From positions 9,672,001-9,736,000 of the forward strand of contig JANTQA010000023.1 in the NCBI GenBank assembly GCA_027625915.1: a stretch of 64,000 nt of DNA. The letters run 5' to 3'. This document shows, piece after piece, positions 47,101 to 57,192 of this stretch. The position numbers were made by a program, and so were the translations under genes. This DNA is from Anaeramoeba flamelloides. Its lineage: Eukaryota; Metamonada; Anaeramoebidae. Position 1 is the first letter of the stretch. Every line of letters begins with the position of its first letter. The notes below the pieces were generated by a model. The model was not told the origin of the DNA. It was given only the letters and a program-made list of their open reading frames with translations, and did not search any database.

Positions 47101-47955
47101 ACAAGCATTTCACCATTTATCCCCAACGACGCCTTTTTGAGCAGCAAAGAACGAAGTGTTTTGTTATTATCTGGGCCAAACATGTCAGGTAAATCAACAC
47201 TTTCAAGGACAATTGCTTTGATTGTCCTATTGGCCCATTTGGGTTGCTATTGCCCAGTTGAAAAAATTAAACTGTCGGTGTTTGATGCAATTTATACCAG
47301 AATGGGCGCATCAGATGATATCATTCATGGGAGATCAACATTCATGAGAGAATTAGAGGAAACTTCGGTGATCATTTCTCAGGCGACACCAAAATCTTTG
47401 ATCCTGATTGACGAATTGGGCAGGGGCACTAGCTCGGTGGATGCATTGGCTATTTCTTCAAGTGTCCTCGAACACTTTTTGAAAACTAAGTCATTAACAA
47501 TCTTCTCTACACATTTATATTCCCTGATTGAACAATTCAAAAATGTCAAGCGCGTTCTGCCCGCTTACATGACATTCACACCGATTGGGAAGGATAACAT
47601 CATTTTATTATATAAATTGGCAGTCGGTGTTTGCCCATCTTCGTTTGGCATCAATGTTGCTAGAATGTGCGGCATAGAGAAAAACATCATTGAAAGAGCT
47701 TCACAAATTTCCAATGAATTTGAAAAGGATCGAATGATTAAATTTAATCACAATACGTTGAAAAATGTTAAGGAAACTGAAAAGGAATTAAATAAAGAGA
47801 AAGAGCTTTCAGAAAAGGATGAAAGAAACCATATATTTCAAGAAAAATTCCCTACCTTTGAAAAAATTTTTAAAAATATAAATGCACAAAACGATATACA
47901 GGGGTTATTACAATGGTATAGTAAAATGTTAGAAATAGTCACAAATTTCAAGTAA
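44134..47955 (+). CDS. MSH3: DNA mismatch repair protein MSH3
   Basis: Single exon, 1273 residues. A PCNA-binding box sits at the N-terminus (QPSIKSFF, residues 7-14), followed by a long Lys/Glu/Ser tail. MutS domain I starts at about 288 (KYTKLETQYIEFRDKYPG) and aligns with human MSH3 (KYTPLEQQYLELKQRYP), not MSH6: the mispair-contact site reads GYRF (313-316) where MSH6 has the Phe-X-Glu motif and MSH3 has Tyr-Lys. KYTKLE, YKVGVIKQVESAA and LYTKATF-like segments also follow MSH3. Connector, lever and clamp regions follow, then the ATPase: Walker A GPNMSGKST (1014-1022), FTRMGAS-type loop (YTRMGASDDIIHGRSTF), Walker B LILIDELGRG (1089-1098) and a STH signature (FSTHL). With MSH2 it would form MutS-beta, which repairs insertion-deletion loops. 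It exceeds the usual 1100 residues through acidic insertions (about 428-440, 768-790, 945-970). Confidence 0.96.
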   Translation: MSQKNKQPSIKSFFSPLKKTRLNNKRTKIKTSKAIGTKSKNQKKSTTKPKRSPKKMKTSKDLKKNTRKRKVNEISKKRKKEKTEEEEEEEKEKEKKIEISRESESESESESESQSQSQSESKSESEQESESDSGLSISTEGDEDEKNESDSDFILSEESKDDEDDGDGEFVLEGGEASDEFELEGSLDDSDQELIKENIKKKELKKKKKEKKRKKKEEKKKTEKKKEEMKKNRKNQKSSLVEQFQQDTTTDSKIQIEPLTLTSKKTKRKPKPKQKLSTPKKKKSTTIKYTKLETQYIEFRDKYPGMVLFVQSGYRFLLFDKDAEIVSKILNIQPYQSNNLLNCCIPVQRIYVHIQRVLEQGYKVGVIKQVESAAEHEFSDKKSTLIKRDLTEVYTKATFDQHDLTSLSTQPNSQQINSYLTCIIEDEDEDEDENENGSETTQKGISIVSVDTRTVEVLYDHFKGNISRSTLEKNLTLTQPKEFYLPSKGSLSKETENIIKIVSGRYQSRIERSKNNLGASHFEKKFNKFLQSQPEKLKKHISTLPNGIKLAISYLYVYLIQFKLESVFKIPGNYCSFGEKQKSKEFNSLFLNSSATVNLNLVNAPNNYNSLFDILNHTKSSFGMRKLRNWVCSPLSNYESIQLRLNAVDELIGNKLLVDKINQTFNPRLPDLDRILAKIKFLRCSPKEFVMFCNALKKLSKLLISNEIKNNRTQLISSYSETTGNILSFINFCLKPINVSSALKNDKQNLFNLNFEFNTGKYIFSSDDDEDDIDNDNDNDNDDDDKNNEQDGVGFNLKKLKKINKKRFGIEDELDDHLKFIRKKLGLSSLQYVTVSEIPYLIQIPNNKDHIFNKIPKNWVQISKIKNFTRYHSPTIIEKMKYLNLYKAKFDNQVNKEWKIILGLFSKKFEKIKQIIQNCAEIDSLYSLAIFSSKPNFVKPEFVKAGEKEKEKEKEKENENEEENEDEEEDQDSAEQILEITAGRHPILETSISPFIPNDAFLSSKERSVLLLSGPNMSGKSTLSRTIALIVLLAHLGCYCPVEKIKLSVFDAIYTRMGASDDIIHGRSTFMRELEETSVIISQATPKSLILIDELGRGTSSVDALAISSSVLEHFLKTKSLTIFSTHLYSLIEQFKNVKRVLPAYMTFTPIGKDNIILLYKLAVGVCPSSFGINVARMCGIEKNIIERASQISNEFEKDRMIKFNHNTLKNVKETEKELNKEKELSEKDERNHIFQEKFPTFEKIFKNINAQNDIQGLLQWYSKMLEIVTNFK

Positions 47956-49499
47956 TGTGATGACGATTAATTCACCTATCTGTTGTTTGTTGGGGTTTTA
48001 CTGTGAATCTTTCAGTGTAAAATCCTCTTGAAAAAAAAATAAAATTTAATAGATGTTTATAATAAACTTCCAACTATTTCAATAATAAAAACAAAAAACC
48101 AACAAATTGAAAAAATAAAAATAATATATATATGTATATATATATATTTATCTATTATTCTGATTTCTTTTAGAATGTTGTTTTCTTTCATATTTCTATT
48201 ATTATATACTTAGTAGTGATGGTAATATCTTGCCATTGTCAAAAAAAAAAAAAAAAAAAAAAAAAAGGGTATATTATTAAATCTCAAAATTGGTCAAATT
48301 GAAATTTTTTAGTATTTTTGAAGAGTTTCTTGATAATTTTAATCCGTGTGGAAGTTTTCAATGGTTATTTATAAGTGTGGTTGGAAAAAAAAACAATTAA
48401 ATTATTTTGCGATTGGTAGTATTTTATTACTTAAATTGTAGAAAATCCAAAATGTTGAAATCATCAATACTAAACATTTTTAAAAATTTATTCGAAACGC
48501 AATTTTTACCACCAAAGTTACGTGGATAAAATTTTCCTTTGAAAGAAGTTGAAAAAGTCTAATTGGTCTCTTAATTATTTTTTTTTTGAAAAATAGCCCT
48601 CAAAACCACCCAAACCCCCCTGATATAATCTATCCTACCTTAACATGCCTTAAACTACTCGGAAAGGGTGTTTGAAATACCTACAGCAGTATATTTCAAG
48701 GGTTTGACTATTTTGAAAATAATGAGAATTGGAAGAATTTGAAAAATAATAATTGTATCAAAATTAAACAATTTTTATTTTTTCTGGTTTTGGATAAAAA
48801 TAACTATGTTGTGTATAACAAAGATAGTATTCTTTCATTTTCTTTTACTATTAATGATGATTTTTTTGGTTCTTAAAGGTACTGGTCTCTATTATTAATT
48901 TTTTTTTTTTTTTTTTGGGGGGGATCAATTTCCAAATAAGGATTCCTTCTCTAGAAATAAGTTTAATATTGAAAATAAACAGCATCTTTCAAATCTCAAA
49001 GTAATTAGCAAAAAATTTTCGCAATCTCTATTAAATTTAGGTAAAAACAAAATTAATAAAGACTAGTCCCACAAGTATTTTTTTATTCGAACCACATAGT
49101 TAAAATCTTTAAAATTTTCAATTCTTGTGGACACCAATGTAGTAAATGGATTAAATGAATCAAGGGTTTTGAGTGGATATTAGTAAGGAAATTAATTTTG
49201 AAAATTTCAAAACTTGTTTCATTATTTTCATATTTTTAGATATTTTTCTTTTTTCTTTCTGAAATTTAACAATTTTTATAAGATTATTTTTTTTGCAAGA
49301 TCTCAAGTCTGTTGGGGAAAATTGTTATTCTAATGTTATGAAATAATAAAAATGATTGGGGAGAAATCATATCGGTTTCAATCGGGAAGCTATTTGATCT
49401 TTAATGGTTAAAAAAATGAATATTGATGTTTTTCGATAATACTAGCTGTTGAAATTTTGGTTTTTTAATTATTCGGAAAATATAATTTAAATTTTGATT

Positions 49500-49650
49500 A
49501 TTAATTTTATTTCATATGGATATAAACTATTCTTTGATGTGGGTTATTCTACTTATTTCTGATTTTTTATTCGAAGGTTATTTATAAAATAATTGAGATT
49601 TGAAAAAAAAATTTGGGCCTCTTTGACTGAAACAGAGTTTATAATATCTT
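49500..49650 (+). repeat. Dispersed repeat family 2, copy after MSH3
   Basis: AAACTATTCTTTGATG, TTCGAAGGTTATTTATAAAA, TAATTGAGATTTGAAA and GACTGAAACAGAGTTTATA match the block order of 7085-7290. Confidence 0.55.
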
Positions 49651-50416
49651 TGCAATTATTTTCTCCAAAAAAAAATTTAATTGGTTTTTTAATTGGAAAA
49701 TAAACCCTATTCCAAAAATTTGGACAGGCACAAAATAAAAAATAGGCAAAAAAAAAAAAAAAAAACAATTTATTAACTTTTTTCATATTATATATAAAAT
49801 GACATTTAAGTTGGCACGTGTTAATGTTCTTATAAGAAATCATTTTCTCTCAAAATAAAATAAAAATATATAAACAAAAAGTATAATATGTGTGTGTTAA
49901 AAATAGTGAAGAGTTCCAAAAAAAAAAAAAAAAAATTACATAGCTTTATTGTTAAGGGCTGGATGAAACCCCACTTAATCTCTTAAAGTGAAAATTTTGA
50001 AGTGGTTAAACATCGAGACTTTTAATACAATGGATAATTAAAATAGAAATGGTCATCGGAAATATTTGAATCTTAAATTGGTTTTCTAAAAAAAAATGAA
50101 AAAAAAAAGTGTATTAGTAAATTGTTGAAAATTCACCACCAATTGTTGACGGGTAAAATGATAAGATAACATAACTAATTTTATCTGATTTTTCTATTTA
50201 AAAATCCATTACTGTCCTTTGAATAATCTTGAAATTTTTCCCAGATTAAATAAAATAGATTAGGTAACTATAAAAAAGGATATAAAAAAAAACAAAAAAG
50301 ATAAAAAATAAAATATGTTTTACAATCGAAATTAGTTTCAAATTGGGAATTAAAGTGAGTAATTGTTATTCTTCCAACTATTTAAACTGTTTCTAAAAAA
50401 TTTGAAATTTAGTTTA

Positions 50417-50609
50417 CAGTCAGTTCCACTTTTAAGGCACAAACTTTCAACGAAATTTAAGGTGTAATAATAATCCCAAATTAAGGCACAAAATTCAAAT
50501 TCTAATAAAATTTATTGTAACAAAAAAATCCAAAAAATATGCTTTAAATTGGGATTTTTATGTGTATTAAATTTCATTGGAAGTTTGTGACTTAAAGTGG
50601 AACTGGTTG
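50417..50609. mobile_element. Tc1/mariner-type MITE, copy 3 (193 bp)
   Basis: Starts CAGTCAGTTCCACTTTTAAG and ends with a diverged inverse copy; TA at 50415-50416 and 50610-50611. The left arm is close to copy 1, the right arm is more decayed. Confidence 0.85.
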
Positions 50610-51047
50610 TAGTGTGCCAGTGCCATTTAACCATTTTATATTAAACTCGGTGAAACTCGAGTGAATCCGGGGTATATATATATATATATATCCAGATATG
50701 AGATTTTTATTATCTATGTTTGTTTATCTATGTGAACAAATATCTTGTAACAAAGGTAATTTAGAAGAATTTAAAAAAAATAATGGGAGTGGAAATTCGG
50801 CAAATTTCAGAAAATTTGATGGTTTGTAATGCGATTATTTTAACAGAAATTCTTTTCAATTTAAATTTCAAATGTTTCTTGGAAATTGAAATAAAAAAAA
50901 TCTTGTGTGGGCAGAAAAATGATAGTCTGAAATGAATGTTTTTTTGTAATAAAATTCAGACTTTATTGATTCTGATCTAAATAAATTCCAAAAAAAAAAA
51001 AAATAATTGAAAGTTCAATTTCCCCATATCTAAATTTGAAAATTTAC

Positions 51048-52008
51048 TTCGGCACAAATCATTGTAAATCAATGATTTGGAAATAGAAATATTTGCGATT
51101 GTTTGTTTACACTTAAGAACCGTGGTAATCCCGTGGTCACTGGTTATTACTTTTCTGGTTAAAAGAAGATTTTTTGACGGAAAGGAATGCAAAGTCAAAC
51201 TAACTTTTTGAAATTTCAAATTTGTGTTTTTTTTCCAAAGTTTTATGGAAGAAAATATATTGTGTTATCTAATTTTGAAATTTCTTTGATTAGGTTTTGA
51301 AAATCAATAATTACTTCTACCCTTCCCTTTCTTTTTCAAGTTTTTTTTTCTTTTTGAACAAGTCGATAAATAAACTTTTCTCAAATCTTTCAGAAGGGAG
51401 TGCCAAAAAGGGTCAGTGGAAACAAAAGTAGATTTGAATTACACCTTTTTTTATACAGAGGTGTATCCAATTTAAGATCTCAAAAACAAATTTTATTTTA
51501 GATAAAACTAAAATTTATTCTATTTCGACTTTCAATTAATTCTAATTCAACTACCTTTATTTTTTATAATATGGTATTGATTTCCAGCGAAAAGAGAATA
51601 CAAAATTCGTAGAATCCAGAATTCTTTTCTTACTGTTATTTTAATTAGAAATGGGTAAAAAGTTCATTTCCAAGAATATATTAAAAATCAAGTAATTTAC
51701 AACTCTTCTTTGAATTTAAATCAATAACATTTCTTTTTGGTATGGTTCTAAAAAGTAGAGAGAATAATTGTAAAAAAAGGGAAATGAAAATTAAATAGGA
51801 AAAAATTTATGGGAATTTATAGTTTACACAATATAATCTAAAAAAGGAAGTCTTAAAAAGTATTTTACACAGAAGGGCTATTGCTGTCCCAAATACAACA
51901 GCAATTTTTATTCAAGAAAACGTTAAACAACAATGTTTTGCTTTTTCGTAATTCCCCAACAAACAAAAATATTTTCCTAAACTTGTTAAAAGAAGGGCGC
52001 TCGTTCAT
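51048..52008 (-). CDS. Cryptic spliced gene, unidentified (five exons traced, 3' end open)
   Basis: On the minus strand, exons 52008-51869 (from ATG), 51747-51701, 51632-51555, 51386-51321 and 51203-51048 join without a stop and with matching phases at every junction; donors are GTAAAA, GTAAAT, GTAGTT, GTAGAA and GTAAAT, acceptors all AG, introns 115 to 168 nt. The first 162 or so residues begin MNERPSFNKFRKIFLF, include an odd CCC triplet and SDHGITTVLKCKQT, and match no family I know. The last donor at 51047 implies at least one more exon downstream; several acceptors are possible between 50930 and 50890. Base composition here is clearly less AT-rich than the flanks. It sits head-to-head with the glycosyltransferase gene, 640 bp away. 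An alternative frame through the same exons looks faintly like RAD9 but contains a stop. Confidence 0.42.
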
Positions 52009-52644
52009 TTCTTTTCAATTGGAATGCTAATTTGTGGGTTTATCAGAAAAAAAAATAAAAAAAAATTAAACCTTTCTATGAGTTATTTAAATGCAATAGT
52101 TTTGTTATGTTAACACCCCTTCTTTTTACTCTTCTTATTTAATTCGATCTCAAAAGTGATTGTAAGAAAAAAAATAAAAAATTAATCATTCTAAAATCTT
52201 CTTTAATGATCCTCAAATTGGATTGTTTTTTTATAAAACATTGGTCCTAAGAAAGATTCATCTTTTTACAAAAAAATTGTTTTCTTCAAAAGAATTTTGA
52301 AAAAAAGTTTGATTGCGAAATGTTCATAGTAGCACAACCAAACACTAAAATTTTTACCAAAAATGGATTGATTTTTTTTCATAAAATAAAAAAAAGAAGG
52401 AGACAAAAACAATTTTTTTTTTTTTTATTAAACCAAATATCGATTTTGAGTGAATTGTCTCGCAGGAATCAAAAGCCCAAAAACGTGAAAAAATATTCTA
52501 ACTTTCAAACAGTTTTCATTTTTTTTCTTTTTTTTTTAAAAATTTTACTTTTCGAATTGACTCTTACCATTTTCGATTATTTGTTTTTATTAAAAAAAAG
52601 GATTAATTAATATCAAAAAAAAAAAGACAACTCCAAAACATTTT
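52009..52644. other. Presumed promoter region of the glycosyltransferase gene
   Basis: A 636-bp AT-rich spacer. It separates the glycosyltransferase gene from the cryptic minus-strand gene, if that gene is real. The open frame at 52320-52610 is mostly Phe, Lys and Leu from A/T runs and is not credible. No distinct promoter motif seen. Confidence 0.45.
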
Positions 52645-53178
52645 ATGAATGAATTCAAAAGAAAGAAAACATTTACGTCAAGGGTGCAATCAACAAAATT
52701 ACGTAAAAAGATTATTAGTTTTTTAATTTTCTTACTTTTTTTGGGTGTTGTTCTTTTGGCGCCACTAACAAGGAGCAAGAATAAGAGGAAGCAATGGCAA
52801 AAGAACGATCAAAGGATCTTATTTTTGTCTGCGCACTACCCCAACGATCAAGTGAAGATCAGTGATAGTAGGTACGTTCGGTTATTAAAATCGTTTTACA
52901 AAGAAGGGTACTCTATTTGTCTTGGTTCTGGGTTGCTGCCTGACGAAACGAGTTGTTCCAATTATTGCAACTTGAATAAAAATTCGATTTCAGAGCAATT
53001 TCTCGAGTTTGAGAAATTACAAAACGAAAACAAACCACCACAAAGCGATCGTGGCTTGTTCAATTCTTTGAATAAATTTTATGACAAGGTGAGTGTTAAA
53101 GAGAATAAAGAAGTAAACGACAACCACCAAACGAAAGATGAGAACAAAAACACCGAAAACAATAACAACAACAACAAT

Positions 53179-53235
<57 letters not shown>

Positions 53236-56200
53236 AACAAGAACAAGAACCAAAACGAAAACAAGGCATGTGAGGAATTGTATCAAAAAAAAACTTTTTA
53301 TGAAAAGGAGTATTTGATTGAAAGTTACTTGTCATTAAATTCGTTATCGGAAATAGAAAATCTGGATTTTGATAAAATAATTTTTATTTTTAGTCCAATT
53401 TTGTCACATATTAAATGGCTAACTTCCTTATTTTTAGAAGCAAGGAAAGAGCTGCCATCAAGTGAATTAATTACCATTTTTGATGATTTGTCTTGGAATA
53501 AATACATCGAAGCAGAGAATCAAGGATTAATTAAAAAGAATTCACAAAATTTACTTTTTGATCCTAATGTTTATGAAAGGCTGAATCGATTTGAAAAATT
53601 TGAATTGCAAAAATTACATTACCACAATTTAGAAATAGATGAAAAGAATAAAAATAAAGGTGATAATAATAATAATAATGCTGATGATGGTAATAATAGT
53701 AATTCAGATAAAGTGACTATAAAGAATAATGGGTTGGGAAAAGAAAATGAAGGAGATCTATTTGAAGGTCAAAAAACACAAAACGAGTGGAAAAACATCA
53801 ATCACCACAAGGAGAATGCAAATGGAAATGAAATTAAAAATGAACAAAAAGAAGAAAATGGAAACGAATTTGAAAACGAAAGAGAAAACAGAATGGAAAC
53901 TGGAACTGGAAATGAAATTGAAAATGAAAATAAAATCTCCAAGACGTTATCCATTTATAAAGATTATTTAAAAGATAATCAATGTTATAAAACATCTGAC
54001 ATTTTCCAACCACCATGGGAATTTCAAAAGTTAATCGGGCTATTATTTGCACAAGAGTCTGATCGAATAGCATTTTTACATAAAACAAATCTCTATAAAA
54101 TGTCTGAATTTTTACCACAAAGGAGAGAAAGAATGTTCCATTTGCCGCATAGCATCTCGACTAAAAAGACAATAAAAAACGAAAACAAAATCATTGAAAA
54201 AAATGAAATGCTATTTTATTCAGAAGATAATGATAAATTGATTATCCCAACAATTAATTGGTTTATTTCAAATATTTTGGAAACAATTAATTCACAATTA
54301 AATCCACATTTACACATTGTAGGGCCAATTTGCAAACATTTGAAACGATGGGAAAACCATAAATTAATTACCTTACACGGTGTAATTGAGATTAAGCAAT
54401 TGGAAGCTTTGGCATCCGAAATGAAAATTTTAATTGATCCTCGGATCTCTAACGGCGAAGAAATTGATCCGACGACAATTTTTTTAATTCAAAGAGGGTT
54501 GCCCATTATTACGACCTTTAAATTCTCAATATCTTCGCAATTGAATCAACAAAATAACGAAAATGAGAACGATAAGGAAAATAATGCCAATTATTTTGAT
54601 TACAAGTACCTTGGAAACAAAAAGAACGATGGCTATGATCACAATCTTTATAATGATGCAACCAATTCGAATTATAAAACCGATTCCGAATCCGAGTCCG
54701 ACTTTGATTTTGATTTTGACAATGAGGAAAACTATAGAAATGGCGGCAATGGTGATGGTGATGTAAATGATGACCATAAGAATTCTAAAAAGAAAATTGA
54801 AATTATAAAAGGGTTCGTCGTTTGCCAGCCATTCGATAAAAAATGCTTTTTTGATAATATTAATTTATTATTTCGAAATCCAAAATTATGGGAAATATCA
54901 AAGGACAACTTAGAAAAAACAACCAAGGAACTATTTAATAAAAAATTTATTGAAAAGGAAATTAAAGGAATGAGTGAGCCATTATTAACTGAAAATAAAG
55001 AATCCGTTTTTTTATCCATTATCTTTAAAGAAACTGAAAAATTAAATTTTAAATTATTCGAAAAAGAATTATTTAAATTTATTAAACAACATGGTAAAAA
55101 TCATGTATTTATTAGAAGTATTTTTCTTTTGAACAACAACAACAACAATAACAACAACAAGGACGAAAACGACAAAAATAATAATAATATTTTACGAGAA
55201 TATGAAATTAAAAAGCAAATCAATGAATTAAAGAAAAAATTAAAAGATTTAGAATTCAATTACTTGTTTACCATCTTTGATAATGATTATGGTGATGAAA
55301 TAAATTATGGAGATTTGATGAATATTGCGTTAGAAAGTATATCTACGGATTTCAATTTAATAATTTTTATTAACGATATTCAATTTACATCAAAAAAGAT
55401 CTACCAATTGATAAACACACCAGTAAATTACGATTTAGTCTGCGGGATGGATTTCACCATCAACGGCAACAACGAATTAGCATATAACAACTTATTAGAA
55501 ACACGGGACCTCTCTGGGGACATTTTCACTTATGACCAGCCATGGATCCAGCATAGCCAATACCAGCAGAACATTGAATTGGGAATACCATTCCAGGTTT
55601 ACACGTGCTGGAGCTCATTGGTTGTTGTGAAGGCGGAACCATTTCTCAAGGAAAGACTCAGGTTCAGGTACCCATTTAAAAAGGAGTGCCAAAGCGAAAT
55701 GACAGAACTGCTCTCCAAGGACCTTTGGAGATATGGGTACAATAAGGTCTTCATTAACCCCGTGATCCAATTAAGTAAGACGGAGGAAATTAAGAAGCAA
55801 ATCTTAAAATCCAAATACCATCAATTAGTGTCGAGCATATCAACACCAAACACGCAGATGGATATCATTAATAACCACCCAATGCAGCCCTTGTCAATGG
55901 AACTGCCCGATTTCAAAAAATGCTGCTACCAATATTATCAAAGCCAATTGCCACAATGCTCATGGTACCCAAATAAAAACAAATTGACGATCGGCATTTA
56001 TGGTAACATTTTTGAAAATAGCTTTTACACCGATTACAATAAAAGAATTGCGACAATGGTCGAACAAAGACTGACAGACGATGTTGACCTCATGCTATTC
56101 CCAACAACAAAGCTAACCTTCCCCTTGAAAACTTTTGACTTGGAACAGTTTCGAATTTCAGAGCAGATCTTCTTTTTTGAAAAGAACAATAACTTGAATT

Positions 56201-57192
56201 TAAATATCCACTCGTCGTGGCCACCCAATTTTGAATTGCCCATCTCTCGAAAGGGGAAAACAGCTATCGTGCTTTCCTGGAAATATGGCTCATTGCCCAT
56301 CTCTTGGATTTCCAATTTGAACAAATTTGACGAAGTTTGGGTCACGTCCAGCTACGAAAAAAATAATTTCATTTCAGACGGCGTCGAGGAATCAAAGATC
56401 CTGGTCATGCCCAAACTGATCTCTGACGAATTCTTCAAGGCACGGAGGACGCCCAGAATAGGTGGCGACCGCTTCTTGGTCACCTCGAAAAAAAAAACGA
56501 GATATTTGTTTTATGGCGATCTCACCTACGAAAACGGGATCGACATCATCGTGGACGTCTTCAAGACAACTTTCGTGAAAGAGGACAACGTGTCCCTAAC
56601 AATAGTTTCCAATAACAAAAACGGCTATTATTCGGATATTATCAGCCAATGGGACAACAGCGCACTGCCAGAGCTGAACTGGGTTTCAGATTTTACCAAT
56701 TTGACACCAAGGGAAATGATCAAAATGTTCGAATCCGCGACCCACCTCGTCGCCCCGTTCAGAACGTGGTCACCAAACTTGCCCATCTTTGAAGCGGCCA
56801 CTTCGGCGCTCCCCATTATCCTCACGACAGGCGGGCCCCCAATGGACTTTGCCAATAGTGAAAACTCATTTTTGATCATTTCGAGCAAGGTGCCCTGTAT
56901 TCAAGACCCCTGCGTCAACGGGAAAAAATTGATATGCTTTAATAAAGACACTTACCCCCTCAATTTAAATAATAACAACTTGCAATTACAAAGCAATCAG
57001 GCTCATTGCGAACCAACAGTCGATTTCCCCTTCTATTTTGAGCCCAATTCCGATTATTTGGCTTCGCTTTTATTATACACCTCCAGAAATCAAGAAATTG
57101 GCGAAAAATTCGGAAACCAAGCTCGAAGAACTATCTCAACGCTATACAGCCTTTCAAATATTCAAAAAAGAATTCATCAAGAAGTAAATTAA
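52645..57192 (+). CDS. Membrane-anchored triple glycosyltransferase (GT4-like, GT69/CAP59-like, GT4-like)
   Basis: Single exon, 1515 residues. A basic N-terminus and one hydrophobic segment (about 23-41, FLIFLLFLGVVLLAPL) make it a type II protein, expected in the Golgi or ER. Region 1 (about 55-650) has a GT4/GT-B look: RILFLSAHYPN, FDKIIFIFSP, HLHIVGPICKHLK, LHGVIEIKQLEALASEMKI and a Pro-rich acceptor loop ending GLPIITT; Asn, Glu and Lys insertions break it. Region 2 (about 810-1060) fits the CAP59/CMT1 mannosyltransferase family: LIIFINDIQFT (near 907), YDLVCGMDFT, ETRDLSGDIF, PFQVYTCWSSLVVVKAEPF (near 988), ECQSEM and LWRYGYNKVFINP. Region 3 (about 1114-1510) is again GT4-like: FDEVWVTSSYEKNNF, YLFYGDLTYENGIDI, LVAPFRTWSPNLPIFEAA and TGGPPMDFAN. 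It probably builds a cell-surface glycan; sugar and linkage cannot be told from the sequence. Confidence 0.88.
53158..53241 (+). repeat. In-frame (AAC)n tract coding Asn
   Basis: A run of AAC and AAT codons encodes about 25 Asn in the first region of the glycosyltransferase. Similar short Asn runs recur at 53660 and 55130. Confidence 0.95.

Larger units (their letters stand above)
47956..51047. other. Spacer after MSH3, with repeats
   Basis: About 3 kb of AT-rich DNA containing a poly-A tract (48241-48266), a family-2 repeat (49500-49650), a diverged relative of dispersed repeat A/B/C (about 49880-50200), MITE copy 3 and an (AT)n tract at 50673-50690. The short frame 50698-50829 (ATG, 43 codons) is of reasonable composition but isolated. 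The 3' end of the cryptic minus-strand gene described next probably lies between about 50750 and 51047. Confidence 0.55.

Noticed and set aside
51048-51632. RAD9-like reading (LDSTNFVFSF, then KSLFIDLF and LEKEREGLTL) through the same exons as the cryptic gene
   Set aside because: The resemblance to the RAD9 clamp protein is real but faint, and that frame contains an in-frame stop at the end of the third exon, whereas another frame is open and phase-consistent throughout. I kept the gene unnamed.
53017-53335. Open frames of Val, Leu or Cys runs opposite the Asn tract in the glycosyltransferase gene
   Set aside because: Pure microsatellite shadows in other frames.
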